NCBI GenBank assembly: GCA_032871835.1
Contig: CM065297.1
Span: 61,057,253 to 61,121,252 of the forward strand
Origin: Dipteronia dyeriana
Taxonomy: Eukaryota > Streptophyta > Magnoliopsida > Sapindales > Sapindaceae
DNA length: 64,000 nucleotides
Reading direction: 5' to 3'
Positions within the stretch are counted from its first letter, which is position 1. Every line of letters starts with the position of its first letter. A model generated the notes under the pieces. The model did no database searches, was not told the DNA's origin, and saw only the letters and a program-made list of their open reading frames with translations. Both the position numbers and the translations under genes were made by a program. This document shows positions 23,409-37,055 of this stretch, piece by piece.

Positions 23409-24475
23409 TGTAAAAACCTATATTTTCTATTGGCTTATTTCATGACAAACCATATTGGGGTTTTAATTTGTATTGGTAGACTCGGCCTTCATTGTGCAAG
23501 ATCAAGCTTCAAATGCATTCTCAAGATCTCAACCTCAAGGGCACTTTATAGGTATATCACATGTGCTTAACTCCTTGAAGATATTTAGTTGCACACACGG
23601 ACTCACTACTCATGCATGTTTTATTCATCTTGCATTAATTCCTTGTTGCTTATGTGTGGACTCTCTTCACAATCACACTTGCACTTCATTCTTAGTCCTA
23701 AGTGTGATTTTTGTACGATGTAATTCATTTTTCGATGATTGATCACAAACGTCCATGCATACACGATGGTGTGCTTGTCTTAGCACAATGAGTGACCACT
23801 TGATAAGGTCATATTCTTCTCTTGGTTTGGTCTTGGGTTACATGGTCATATACCATGAGTTTTGGTATTTTTATTTTTGTCCAAAACTGACATTTATCAC
23901 TCAAATGACCATAAATCTATCTACAGACAACGGAATTGCATTCCTTAAATAAGAGTAGAAAAAAGACATCTATACCTTTCCAACGGTATATTATATGAAA
24001 GATTTCAATGTCGTTTAGTCACATTTTGAGTCCCTTGAAAAGTCCAGTATACAATATCTGCATCTTCCGTGGGACAAGTCTCTAGCGCAGTCTCCCACAG
24101 AAAAATTATCAGTGGGTTCCATAGGACAAGTCTTCGCAGTTGCCTCTAGCAAAGTCTCCTATGGAAACCCTTAAGCAGTTTCCGTAGGACGCGTCTCCTC
24201 AGGTCCCTCCTGCGAAAGATGGTAATTAATGGGCAATTTCATTTTTTCTCTTGAGCTCATCATTTCCTTCTATAAATACATCATCTTCTTCCCTATTTAA
24301 ACCTAAAGCTCTGAAATTCACATCTTTAGTGAGAGAAAGTGACTCCAAGAGAGAGAGCTCCAAGAACTCACCTTTACTCAACCAAACACTTTCCCATGAG
24401 CATCAAGCATCATTATAGCATCTTCCAAGCATAGGTCTTTTTTTTTTTTTTGACTAGGTAATTTCTTCATGCCCT
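23409..24475 (+). repeat. Partial Sirevirus-like LTR (5' half), cut by a minus-strand LTR
   Basis: Starts TGTAAAAACC and follows the LTR at 5480 through ATTGGCTTATTTCA..GACAAACCA, the CA-rich zone, CTTTCCAACGGTATATTATATGAAA and GACTAGGTAAT. It stops at 24475, where the minus-strand Sirevirus LTR begins. The missing half is not found elsewhere in the window. The variable block at 24065-24217 has three successive hairpin-forming units. Confidence 0.8.
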
Positions 24476-26960
24476 TGAAATTGTAAAAACGTGGTTAAAT
24501 TGCCTTAAGCTAATCTAGAGGGGGGTGTGAATAGGTTTTTACACCTTTATTCAATCCCTTGAATTATGTTTATCCCTCTAGCTAGAATGAATAAAAATAA
24601 TCAAGATAGTAAAAGCATATGTAGATGAATAATATGTATTATCAAACAAAGTATTGTCAAACTAGCTTACAAGTTGCTAGTGAAAGGATTCACAGATGAA
24701 ACTAAAAGCAAACAATACTTGTATCCTCAATGATATTCAATATGTACAAGTATTAAATCAAGGACAATAATATACAAATACATCAAATACACATACAAAG
24801 ATATTTACAACTTTGCTCAATTGAAGTGCTTGTATATCACATATTACAACAATCTTATTCTCAAGAATATCTAGAAATGAATATTGTAAAACAAGATACA
24901 AAAATACACATAAAAATATATGTGAGGGATATGAAGAATTAACACAAGATATTTTTACAAGGTAAAACCTCCGTAGAAGAAACATCCACGGGTTGAATAC
25001 AATCATCGAGTACTTTTATTATTGGAAAGTAGACAAGACATTCTTCAAAAGTGACCAAAAAATGACACACTCTATATTGCACTCGACGCCTACCCAATCC
25101 CTACTGGTAGATTGGAAATTTCTCAAAAGTGATCAACAAATGACTCACTCTCTATTGGAGTGCAATCTAACAAACACCGTTAAGAAGTTGGCAATTCCTC
25201 AAGATTGATCAACAAATGAGTCACTCTTTATTAGACTTTATCACATTTTAATATCTCAGGTCTACCAATAAAAAGTCTACTTTCTATCCAAGGCACCCTC
25301 GCCTCTAGAAAGTCTCCCTTGCTTGGATTATCTGGGCCTCATGTCCTAACCAATATTCCTTGCCTAGCTATCTGGACCACATGACCTAGCCAAGACTTCA
25401 TGCCTTTTACAAAGACTTCCTAAATGTGATCAGTGGATGTAAAAATGGAAACAAACACTCAAAATAGAATATGATGATCAACACACCCTATGGAAGATAG
25501 ACATATGCATAAAAGATCATAAAACAAATGTAGTCTAGTTACTAATCATGAACAATATTCTAGAATCATGTGAAACACTACAAACATATCCTAGAATCAT
25601 TCATATAGAAAAAACTTGAATCAAAACATATACACTAAGCACATATTCAAGGTTTTAGTAACATACACAAAAACATGCTAGAATCATGAAATGATATCAA
25701 TTAAAGATCTAGCAAAAACCTAGAGCATATTTTTCTCATAATATTCAATCAAAGTTAAAATAACTTTAAGTACTCAATCAAATGTGGTAATCCAATATAT
25801 GTTCAATTGAATGAACCTAACACATGTATAGACTATTTATTAATAAAAATCATTCAAATGAATCAAAAATAGTCCTGAATCAAAAGCTAACACAATACAA
25901 TATCCAATCATGTGAAAAATAGAATTTACAAAAATCTAACTCAACATGAGAGATTCTAATCATGTTACATCTAGCTTCAATAGAGTCTAAAACTCTAATC
26001 AAAGTATACACATTAAACATACATAGACAGAAGAAGAAAATCCAAGGTAATTGAAAAACTTTGAAGATCAAAACATAAGAAATTTTCAATACCTAAGAAG
26101 AAAATGTGCAGTCTAGTTTTTTATGGAGAACTAGTAGAAAAACTTGAATAAATGATGTCAAACTTCTTGGAAATGATAGAGGATTGATAGTGGAGCAATC
26201 TCCAACTTAAATCAATTGAATCGGAGTTCAAATGAGAAAGTAATGGTGTTTGGGAGATGACAAAGTTGAGAGAAAATTTTTGCACACGTTATTTCAATTT
26301 TTCTTCTTAGAATCAAATGAGAGAGGGAAAAAGATGAGGTTGGAGGAAAAATGGCCACAAGCCACCCTCTCTCCTTAAGATGGCACATAGGCATCTAGGG
26401 GGCAGAAGGAGGTCCTTCTCGAGATGGCCACGGGCCACCTCGAGAAGGAGTGGCTTGGTGGCCTTTGGCCACATGCTTTCTCCCTCGCGCTCCTTCACAT
26501 TCTTCTACCGTTCTCCAGTCTCCAAACTCTGAATTCAAATATATTTGTGGATTACAAACTAGGACTCTCTCACACACATGGATGACTATGAAACTTAGAC
26601 CAGAAATTATGAATTTGACTTGATACAAGAAGATGAAGACAAGGCATGGTAAGTGACTAGAAAGTTTTGTAACTGTTTACTTGGAACTCGAAATTAAATG
26701 AATGAGTAACCCAAATGATAGGAACTCAATAAGGGACATTATGATATCAAATTCAAGTTCAAGGTCCATCAAACATAAACATACAAACACATAAAACACA
26801 AGAATGCTATTTCCCAAACATAGTCCAAATACATGCAATTTATAAAACTTGACAATTTTGCACTAATGCATCAGTATTCAATATCAAGTGTGTGAATGTG
26901 TTATACAAAATGAGCACAACGATGAAAGGACACATGTAGATGCAATGTGTGTGTGTGTGC
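24476..26960 (-). repeat. Sirevirus-like LTR (probable 3' LTR of the 24.5-58 kb element)
   Basis: Minus-strand LTR whose 3' terminus is TGAAATTGTAAAAACGTGG on the plus strand, with the C-rich end GGGGGGTGTGAATAGGTTTTTAC next to it. It matches 56201-58030 in order. It includes a threefold 65-80 bp repeat with CCTCAAAAGTGATCAACAAATGACTCACTC (25040-25240) and a GC-rich block at 26395-26500 with a 35-bp hairpin. The upper boundary near 26960 is set by the start of copia coding sequence and is approximate. Confidence 0.7.
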
Positions 26961-26961
26961 C

Positions 26962-29900
26962 TAAGCCTTGTAAGAGAAATGAGGCCCTATAAGAGGTTGA
27001 TAAGAAGAAGAAAACGAAAGGTAAATATGATTTACTTGTTCTTGAGTTGTGTTTAGTGAAAGATGATTCTTCACCCTGGATAGTTTATTCGGTGGCCACT
27101 AACCATGTTTGTTCTTCTATGCAAAAGATTGATTCTGGGACAGAACTTGAGGAGGGAGCCTTCTCTATGTATGTTGGGTCTGGGGATGTCGTCTCAACAA
27201 GAGCAGTGGGTGTAGTTAGACTAAATTTTGGAAATTGTTTTTTATTACTGGATAATGTATTTTTTATTCCCGGATTCATTAGAAATTTGATTTTTGTTTT
27301 CAAGTTGTTAGAACAATTATACTCTGTTTCTTTTAATAATAATTCTGTTATTATTGCAAAGAATGGTTTGAATATATATTCAAGATTAAACTAAAACAAT
27401 TTGTATGTTTTAATGCTGTTAGTTCATGCAACACTGCTCAACCCTAAAAAGTTTAAAGATGAAAAGCCAAAAACAAAACGACATAAGATTTCTCCAGAAA
27501 ATGAAACGTATCTATGGCATCTAAGACTTTACCATATCAACCTTAACCGGATAGATAAACTAGTAAAAAGTGCACCTTTAAGTGAGTTTAAGGTTGACAC
27601 CTTACCTATCTGCGAATCCTGTTTATAAGGTAAAAAGACTAAGAGACCTTTTACTGGAAAAGGGTTTAGAGATAAAAAATCGCTAGAGCTTATACATTCA
27701 TACGTCTATAGACCGATGAATGTTATACCAAGAGGTGGTTATAAGTATTATGTCACCTTTATGGATGACTACTCAAGACACAAAAATGTCTAGCTAATGC
27801 AACAGAAGTCAGAAACTTTTATAAAGTTGAAAGAATTCTGAGCTGAAGTTGAGAACCAATTAGGAAAGACTATTAAGTTTCTATGATCATATCATAGAGG
27901 TGAGTACCTTGACCAAGAGTTTGAAGACATCAGGGTCGAGCATGGGATAGTGTCCCAACTCACAGCTGCTGGAACACCACAATATAATGGTGTCATATAG
28001 AGAAGAAATAGAACCCAAATGAAAACAGTGAGATCTATGATTCGTTTCTTATCATTACTAAATTAATTTTGGGGATGTGCGTTAGAAAATGTAGCATACA
28101 TTATGAATATAGTACAATCCAAATATGTTCCTAAGACTCCCTTAGAGTTGGGGGATTGTCGTAAAGCTAGTTTATGACATTTCTGCATATGGGGGCATCC
28201 AGCACTCATACTGAAGAATAAAAGTGGAAAGCAAGACCACAAGTCTGTGGTCTCCTTTTTTGTATGATATTCCAAGGAGACTAGAGGTGGATAATTCTAT
28301 AGTCGTAAAGAGAACAAAGTATTTGTGTCGACAAATGCAACGTTTCTTGAGGATAGCTATATTAGTGATCATAAACCTTGAAGTAAGATTATATTAAATT
28401 AAATGGAGCATGGTATGACTAGTGCTCAATCAACAAGAGTTGTTGATCCATTAACATCTGATAGTCAGATGATTCCTAGTCAGGATACACTACCACCTAG
28501 ACGTAGTAGAAGGGTTATACGACAACTTGAACGCTATTTGGGTATAGGTGAGGGAAGAGATGTCATCTCTACTGATAGTGAAGATGATCCATTGACATTA
28601 AAGAATGCAATGGAATATCTTGACAAAGATGAATGGCTTAAAGCCATGAATCTCGAGATACAGTCCATGTACACTAACTCAGTCTGGGAACTTGTAGACT
28701 TACCAGATGAGGTAAAACCATAGGGTGTAAGTGGATCTATAAGAGAAGGAGAGGAGTTAATAGGAAGCTAAAGACATTCAAGGCAAGGCTAGTGGCCAAT
28801 GGTTATACCCAGAAATAGGGGGTAGATAAGAGACCTTCTCGCAGTAGCCATGTTTAAGTCTATTAAGATACTCTTATCTATAGCTACCTTTTTCTATTAT
28901 GAAATTTGGCAAAGGGATGTCAATACTACATTCTTTAATTGCAATCTTGATGAGGGCATCTACATGATTCAATATGAGGGATTCGTGTCTCCAGATTAAG
29001 AGTAAAAGGTTTGCAAGTTGCAAAGGTCCATTTCTGGACTAAAGAAAGCATCTAGATCTTGGAACATAAGCTTTGATGATGTGATCAAAATCTACGGCTT
29101 TGAGCAAAACGTTGATACGCCTTGTGTCTACAAGCGCATTGTTGACATGAAAGTAGTTTTTTTAGCCCTGTGTGTATAAGATATCCTACTCATTGGTAAT
29201 GATGTAGGATTATTATTGAAAGTAAAGGGCTAGCTAGCTAGCCAATTCCAAATGAAAGATTTGGGAGAGAAGAGTTATGTTCTAAAGATCTAACTTATAA
29301 GGGATCGTAAGAACAAACTACAAGCATTGTCTTAGGCATCATATATAGACAAAATTCTTGTACATTTTTTGATGCAAAACTTCAAGAAAGGTAATTTACC
29401 TTCTAGGCATGGAGTTTACTTGTCTAAGGAATAGTGTCCTAAGACACCTCAAGAAGTTAAGGATATGAGACGTGTTCCCTATACGTCTACAGTAGGCAAT
29501 CTTAAGTATGTTATGATATGCACGAGACCAGACATCTGCTTTACAGTGGGAGTAGCCATCAGATACCAATCCAATATAGGATTGGATCAATGAGTTGCTG
29601 GCGAGACTATTCTCAAGTTTCTTCAAAAAATGAGAAACTATATGCTAGTGTATTCTAGACAGGATTTGATCCGATAGGATATACGAATTCTGATTTTTAG
29701 TCAGACGGGGATTCTAAGAAATCCACGTCTGGATCAGTATTCACCCTTGGTGGTAGAGCCATTGTTTGGATGAATCTTTAGCAATCTTGTATTGCTGACT
29801 CTACCATGGAAAATAAATATATAGCCGATAGTGAAACTGTAAAAGAGGTTGTTTGGCTCCGTAAATTCTTGAGTGATCTGGAAGTTGTAAAGATTTGGAT

Positions 29901-30169
29901 AAGCCTATCCCACTTTATTGTGATAACAATGGTGATATGGCTAGCTCCAAAGAACCAAGAAGCCATAAGAGAAGAAAGCATATAGAGAGGAAATATCATC
30001 GTATCAGATAGATAGTGTAGAGAGGAGATGTGACCATGACTAAGATAGCAACACAAGACAATCATGTTTATCCATTTGCGAAGACCTTACCGGCTAAAGT
30101 ATTTACGGGTCACCTAGAGGGTCTAGGTTTACGAGGCATGTCTCATACGCTTTAGTGTATGTGGGAGAC
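26962..30169 (+). pseudogene. Ty1/copia gag-pol remnant (zinc knuckle end to RNase H), dead
   Basis: 5'-truncated copia polyprotein. It begins at the end of the nucleocapsid (KGKYDLLVLELCLV). Protease follows at 27047 with its DSGA site changed to YSVA (VYSVATNHVCSS). The integrase zinc domain is at 27500-27630 (WHLRLYHIN .. CESC). The core starts LELIHSYVYRPMNV, with the first catalytic Asp replaced by Tyr. RT starts with DEWLKAMNLEIQSM (28630); YVDD is now CV-stop-D before ILLIGND (29175). RNase H motifs are legible to about 29960. Many stops interrupt it. GTGGGAGAC, the polypurine tract, abuts the LTR at 30170. Confidence 0.88.
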
Positions 30170-31062
30170 TGTTAGGATTTTTACCCTAAAGCTTGTAATT
30201 TGTAAATGTGAATTGAACATAAATAAAAGAAGTAGTTTATTCATTCAAATTGTCTCATACATTTATGTATAACATATGTACTTAACATCCAAGATTGCCA
30301 AATGTAATCTCGAACTGAGTATATGAAAATCATATAAATGTGGATTCAACTTGAGACAAGCAATCTAAAGAATCCGCAGATAGCAAATAAAGCTGGGTAC
30401 TTTATTGTGGTTAATCTATAGCTGCGGTCCATTCCATAATGTACTGTGATCTTATTTTGGATCATTCGCATAGTGACATGAGAATGGAGGCACCTTGTAT
30501 GATGTGATCATATATGACTAGGCCACGATTTATATGAATCTCTCACTAAGATCCGCTTGCGTTAAGATTCATATATATATCGATAAATGATGGCTATATA
30601 TGGTGATCTTAATCCTAAGGGTTTTATCGACTCCTTTAGGTTAGATCGTGGTTTTTGATGTACCATGGGTGAGGTCGGAGTTATATTCTTGATCAATATG
30701 CTCGGTATGTTAGGATCGCGGTTTAGCTTATGGCTGAGGAGGTTTGTACACAATACTAGAATCTACTTCTTCTTACAAGAAGTATATAGCAGTTCCCTTA
30801 AGGGTTGATTTGGGGCTTGAATAATATTAGTGCTCTCCTAATTCTGTGAGGAATGTATGATTTATTGTTCATTAGAGAATCTATGGTACTTAATGGTAAA
30901 ATGGTGATTAGAGGGGTATAATGAACATTATGACCTGACTTTAATTATGAACTACTTGTGGAGGTTTATACCATATGTAATAGCTATATCGATGGACACC
31001 GAGAGTTATAGGTTTGTGTAAAAACATCAATAGCTGAGAGAGTGCAACTTCGGGTTTTTAGT
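30170..31062 (+). repeat. Truncated 3' LTR of the copia element
   Basis: Begins TGTTAGGATTTTTACCCTAAAGCTTG right after the polypurine tract. It is homologous to the solo LTR at 59003-61123 read on minus, up to CTTCGGGTTTTTAGT at 31062, where the match stops. About 893 bp of an LTR of roughly 2.1 kb remains. Confidence 0.8.
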
Positions 31063-31168
31063 CTATGTATAGGGGTTTTTACACGGAATTCGCCAAAGGG
31101 GGAAGAAGTTCAAGTTTTGATAAAGATTAGTCCAAGAATGTGTGACATCAAAAGTCACACGTTTATCA

Positions 31169-32010
31169 CTAAGTTTCTCTAAGGGATGTAAAAGCACATC
31201 TTCCTTTTGTGTCTTCACACCACGAGCCACACACAATTGAGAAAGCCGCACTATCTAAATAAGAAATGAGAATATCTCCAAGGTTTATGGGTTGATTAGT
31301 CACTAAGGCATGTACAATCTTGATCTTTCCTTTGTTTAACTCAGTAGTATTTAACGATCCTACAAAATTAATGCATGTAAATATATGCCAAAAGGCTCTT
31401 ACCTTAGTCAAATCGCTTTGACTAATGCATGCCCGATTCCTCCACTCAAAGGTAAAGTTATCACAAAGAGTTTGACCCATAATATTGAGATTTTCTACAA
31501 CATCAACTTCAAGAAAATCTGACTCAATATTATTAGGCAACCCGAGGAATTTATTAATATTCCTTGAGTTGACTCTAATGACAACACTCCTAACATCCAT
31601 CACGAAATCTAAATAGGTTTTCATTGTTCTCATGATAGAATTCCCTAACAATACTATCATTCACCATACCAAGCATGCTAACCCATGAGCCCCAATTTCT
31701 ATCAATTAAACTTTAAATTATATAAGACCCTACACACTTACTTTAGTCAACACCTTTTTTCATGAAACAACTTCTTGGTTCCCATATTTCCTAAAGGATT
31801 CAACCTCGAGGATTTAGATCCCTTAAAGGAAGACTTGGACTTCTCTATGGGTTTAGATGAATTGCCACCTCCGGTAGCCTTAGTTCTTCCTATGACCTTG
31901 TGTGGAGAAATACTAAACATAAAAATAAAACATGAGTGGAAAAAATCAAAACAAGTTAGGCACATAAAAAAATAAAACGATATATGGTAATACAAAGAAT
32001 CATCATGCAA
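31169..32010 (-). pseudogene. Envelope-like / plant transposon protein ORF, broken
   Basis: Minus-strand ORF of 163 codons (31169-31660), preceded in another frame by a Ser/Lys-rich segment (31747-32010, KSKSSFKGSKSSRLNPLG). The core has VIRVNSRNINKFLGLPN, SQSDLTKVRAFWHIFTCIN and KIVHALVTNQPINLGDIL. This pattern belongs to the domain called putative plant transposon protein, often annotated as envelope-like in Sireviruses and also found as an extra ORF in Tat/Athila elements. Its strand and place fit the 3' ORF of the minus-strand Sirevirus-like element. Function in any element is unproven. A stop separates the two parts. Confidence 0.55.
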
Positions 32011-32209
32011 ATCAAGACATAATAAATAGTATCTATAAGATTCATCATATCAACCAAGAATATGCAAACAAATATCAACATGAAACATGTGAACATCCCT
32101 TGATAAAAGCTCTATCTAAGATCAAGATAGTACAATGTTCACCATGAAACTCACACAATCACACACTTAAACAATTTTTAAGAAAATCAACAAAATAAGC
32201 TTCATATAT

Positions 32210-32957
32210 TGATCATACCAATTCATACACCTTTTAAGGTCCCCATTTTCCTATCAATTGTCTCCTTTCCAATTATATTTTGTTATTTATTGTGTTTATG
32301 ACCCTTGTGTAGGTACATGTTCCCTACGGAAGGTATTTGAGCTTAATTGAAGAGTTTTGGAGGTCAGAAAGGTTGAAATTGGAATTGCTTATGCAATACA
32401 CTCAACCTTGGAAGATTATATCTCCTTCCTCCAATTGAATTACATTTCCCATTATCACTTTTCAGAAAGGCCCGGATGTCTGCTTCTTAGTGCCTTTAAC
32501 GGATAACAATTATGGGGTCACTAGAGGAAGTTATGATCGTTTACATAACGGTGCATTAGCTTCAGAACTGCCCTCCGTAGGAGAACCATATGGAGCTACC
32601 AGATGGAGTTCGGGGTAGTAATTTCTAAAGGAAAAGTCTCTGACGGAAGAGCAGACTAACCCTCCTATGGATGGACCTGTTTTAGGCCACTATTTGAAAG
32701 GCAGTCTTGTCCTTTCACCCCATTTTCATGACCTAAATTCCAAGCTCTACCTCACCTCTCTTCAAACTTCTCTTCCCCTCCCCATATCACGCCTGCTCTC
32801 TTCTCTCTTCCATTTTCTTTTCTTTTCTTCATTTTCTCCACCAAATAAGGACAGAATGAGTCCCTAAAGAGGTTATATATATATATATATATTGTTCATA
32901 AATTCAATTCGGTTTTGTTTTGCTATTTGATTGAAGTGATTTAAGCTCTTTTCATGA

Positions 32958-33002
<45 letters not shown>

Positions 33003-34420
33003 ATCTGGATGGTTAGAAATAAAAACATGTTCATAAACGGGTTTAGGAGTAGATGTAATTTAGAGTACGAATTTATTTGTCCATGATTATTGATTGATTG
33101 ATGGATGACTTGAAATACCATGTATTGATAATTTAAGTGTTAGGGATTTTAGCCCCAAAGAGTATAAATGCTAGTTCATGTATTTAGTTGCTAAATTGGC
33201 TTTGGTTCACATCCTTATACTTAATAGGTCTTTTCAAAACACATTCGCCCATCCTTGGCCAGATTGGGTGATGAACTGATAGAGGGAAAATACCCAAATC
33301 AAGAAGATTAACCTTTAACCTAAATTGATTGCACTTAATGTATAACAGTCAACACTGTTGCACATGTTTGTTTGGTGAACTTTTTTTCCATTTTGTTGCA
33401 TCCTTGGGAGATTGAGAAAATCGAATCCTTGACTTAGTAGTAAATACCACTAACACATCTCTTGTGATTATGTTGTAATATGGATATTTAGTGTGCTTAA
33501 TGCTTTCACTCGGTTAGCCACATTGTGAATGACATGTAGGCTGTGTGTTACAAATCATATGGTTCACATTAGCATGCTTAGCATAGTATCCTGTTCATTT
33601 GACCAATAAGCCAGAGATGAGCTAGGCTGGCGTGTAGAGCTTGTGTGTTTGTCCCACCATCCTTTATGGATTCATGCTTATGCATAGAGGCAACTCCATG
33701 CGCTCGAGAGAGGGTAGAGATTAGTTCATGGGAAACGAGCATATAACATATGTGTTGTATGGGTATCTTGTATTATTAATGCTTTCACTTGGTTGCCATC
33801 CCATATCTGGCTAGCCTTGTGGTTTAGTTATTGGCTATAGTATGGCCCACGTGGATGCACATTACATGCCCAACTAATGTCCTGTGTATATGATCAGAAA
33901 GTGACAGTTTCACTAGGTTGGCGTACATGGTTCGTGTATGTGTCCCAAAGCACTTAATGGATTCTTACGTACTTTGTATACGTTGATGCGATCTTTAAAG
34001 TATCGAGAGAGATTAGAGATTAATTAAGGTGACACGAGCCTATGATATACTTGCACATTTAAGAGACTAGGTGAGTCTAGCAGTAATTAGAATGATTGTC
34101 ACGATTGAGTCGTTTTCTTAGAATATCCATATTTCATGGTTCTCTCCATTCCATCTATCAATGTATTTATTATTTTTTAAATTTATTTAGTTATATTATT
34201 ATTCACTTTTCTGCACACATAACACACAACACACAAGTTCGCTCGGAGTGTTGTAATAATAGCTAGGATTAGTGACAATCGATGAATCCTACCTCTCTAC
34301 GGAATGATACCCTCGCTTGCTGCTTTGCTAGTTTCATAAATATAGAGAATATTGCATAAAAAAATTTCATAAATATCTTTTTTGGATTCACAATTCCCTA
34401 ATGACAGAATGTGGGTATCA
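32210..34420 (+). repeat. 5' LTR of the coding-less element
   Basis: 2211 bp. Compared with the 3' LTR it lacks about 200-240 bp (equivalent to roughly 37770-38020) and carries (TA)n tracts at 32876-32892 and 32955-32994. GGATGGTTAGAAAT at about 33008 is the uninterrupted site of the CACTA MITE. TTTCATAAATATAGAG near 34333 is the uninterrupted site of the Retand insertion. Confidence 0.85.
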
Positions 34421-34450
34421 AAAGTGGCGCCGCTTCTAGGAAAGTGGCAT
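34421..34450 (+). promoter_or_regulatory. Primer binding site, tRNA-Asp type
   Basis: TGGCGCCGCTTCTAGG at 34425, a few bases after the LTR end. It resembles the TGGCGCCGTTGCCGGGG primer site of Athila/Tat-like elements, which is complementary to the 3' end of tRNA-Asp, with several mismatches in its distal half. Confidence 0.65.
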
Positions 34451-37055
34451 ATTTATTGATTGTTGATAGTTTTGGCTTCATTTTACTGCTTTTTATTTAC
34501 TTTATGGATTAAATTTTTTTGTTGAAAATAAGTAACACTTTTCCTCATGCTTTTCATTGCAAGTGCACGGCAACGTTTAGGCTCGGTTGGGGGTGCTAGT
34601 CGTGTTTTTGTTATTTTATTTATAGTGTATGTATTTGATATTTTAGAATTGTGTTGTGCAAGAATAAAAAATATCAAGTTGGAATGACCACACAACTCTA
34701 GAGAAAAGGTGGTGTGCTAGTTCATAAGCAACAACATTCCAAGTAATACAGTGTGTCACTGCTTAGTTTGTTCAAGTAACTAAGCTCACAATCCGGAAGC
34801 AAGGAAGCTGAAGAAGAAACAAGCCTATGTGCAACTACAAAAGGAAATTCCTTTACAGATTTCATCCTTAATGATGCTTAATTAGTTGACTCTCTCTCCA
34901 ACTATAACTATTTCTATCCTTCGTATTTACCCTACCTTGGCCGTAGTGCTTAACGTTTAGGGGTAAGGTTTGTAATGTTGAAACATGTTACTAGTGATTA
35001 TATGCTTAAATGCTTTGGGAAGTATCTACTGCTATGAATTGGAATCCTTGTGAATATTGTTGTTAAGGATATGCTTAATGATTATAATGCTTTGCTTATT
35101 TTCTTTCATCTTCATTTTTGTTTTGATTTAAGAGTGGATCTGTGTTATGCATAGATCTTAGGGTGTTTGTGTCAGAAAATTTTCAAATCTCTATAAAAAG
35201 TGTCCTGCTTTGAATATTTTTTAGGCAAATGTTTCTTTAAAAATGTACTAATCAGTGAGAAAATTAATTTTTCTGCCCACGGTGTTACGCTTCTTAATAT
35301 GTAAATAACGTAAAATTCTGGTAAGCGGTTCAAAAGTTATGATCATTTATTCAACCAAAGGTCAAGGGTAATACCATGTTTTTTGAAACTGCACGTACAC
35401 TATTTTCATCGTCGTTTCACACTTTTCAATTCAAATTTTGAAATATTTTCTAAAAAAAAGTGTGTATTTATGTGTATACTCTATAGTGTAAATTTTTGAT
35501 CAAATGATTTTATGTTCTTTTAAAGATATGCACAAAATAATGGACATTGGATGAACTTGAATTTAGATAATTTTTTAAATCTTTGGCCTCCATGTTGAGT
35601 TGTTTTCTTTATGTGCTGGTAGAGACATGCATTGTATGCTTTTAGCTCCATGCTTCACTTAAATTTGCTTGTATAATGACAATCTTTTGATGTTGAGGTG
35701 GATAGAACTCTTCATTTATCTAGCTTAGGAAAATAGTGAAGACCACTCGTGAGCTACACTAAGCCTAAGAACGAAATTTATGGGTTTTTTTTCTACTTTT
35801 TAAACACTTTCTGATTTTGTTCTTCATTGCGATCTCATTGTACTTAAATTTTGCATTGATTGCCATAGAACTTTATCATGTGGATTGCTTATTGATATTT
35901 GTATTCCCTTGCTAGATGGGTGTTCTTAAACTCCATATATAACCCAAGCACTCCCTCATCCTTATTTGTGCTTATAATGTAAAATTAGAGGCCAAACACT
36001 AAACATCTATGCACCAATATAACCCAAAACACAAGTTATTCCCAAGTTATTGATCATGTTCAGGTGTATAGCTTTAGAGAAGTTATATTTTTCTCTAAAT
36101 TTTGTATATGTGTACTTAGGCAAATATGTGTAAATGTGCAAAGGCAAAGGCTTATAAAGAAAAAGAAAGAAAAAAAAAAGAGAATAAGTGTTAATTATAA
36201 ACACTTAAACCTTCATTCTCATCAATTGTAAAGTTACTCACCATTGAGTACAAGTGTAGCACAATTGTGCAATGTAAAGTTTAATGCCTAGTCACTTGTG
36301 TTATAATGTGTTTTAGAGCTTTTCAAAGTTTTGTAATGTATAAACACCGTGACATGGCTAGTGACTTTGTCTTCCCACTCCTACCATATCTTTCATACCT
36401 TACACCACCACAAATCACCTTGGCCCCAGTACATGTGACAGAAAGTCCAATTGATCTCTTAGGAAGTCAATATTGGGAATACGAGTCAATGCATGTCTTT
36501 TCATGTTCATGGCATTTTAATTCCTTCCATGAGATTTATCACTATAAAATGTGCTTCATTGAATATACTCATATGAGATATATATTTGATTCCATGTACA
36601 TAAACTCATTCGCATATGTTTGACAGAGAGTGATCTCCTAGGTTCTGAGTGAAAAAACCTGACTGAAATCCGGTGAGGATTAGAGTCGAGGTGAATTTGT
36701 CTTAGGCATTCAAGCGTAGTTGTTTTGTAAACCAAAAAACTAAAAACATCATAAGTATTGGCATACTTGCATTGTGTGAAGCATTGTTATTGATTGGTAT
36801 ATTTGAGATACTAGCATGCATGTGTTGTATCTATTTGGTATGTTTGTATTGCATCTCAGCTTTCTTCTTGAGTAATACGTTTGTGGGTGTTGTAACTGTA
36901 AGCCCTCAAAAGACAAAACTTCTCCATCTAGGGATCGCCTAGTGGTTGAAAGGCTTACGGCACGTGCTAAGTGTCATCGTGATTCCTATGAAATTGGACT
37001 AGCCTATGAATTTTTAGGTTTTATACATGGTATTTTCATTGTTTGTTATTTTTCA
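34451..37055 (+). other. Noncoding internal region of the coding-less element
   Basis: No retroviral domain in any frame. The longest ORF (36306-36623) shows no family signature. Text such as TTTTGTTATTTTATTTATAGTG and AAAAAATGGACATTGG is AT-rich and untranslatable. The stretch 35600-36720 has a diverged relative at 7690-8734. Confidence 0.6.

Noticed and set aside
36306..36623. 105-codon ORF in the coding-less element
   Set aside because: No domain, and the related fragment at 8290-8600 does not keep the frame.
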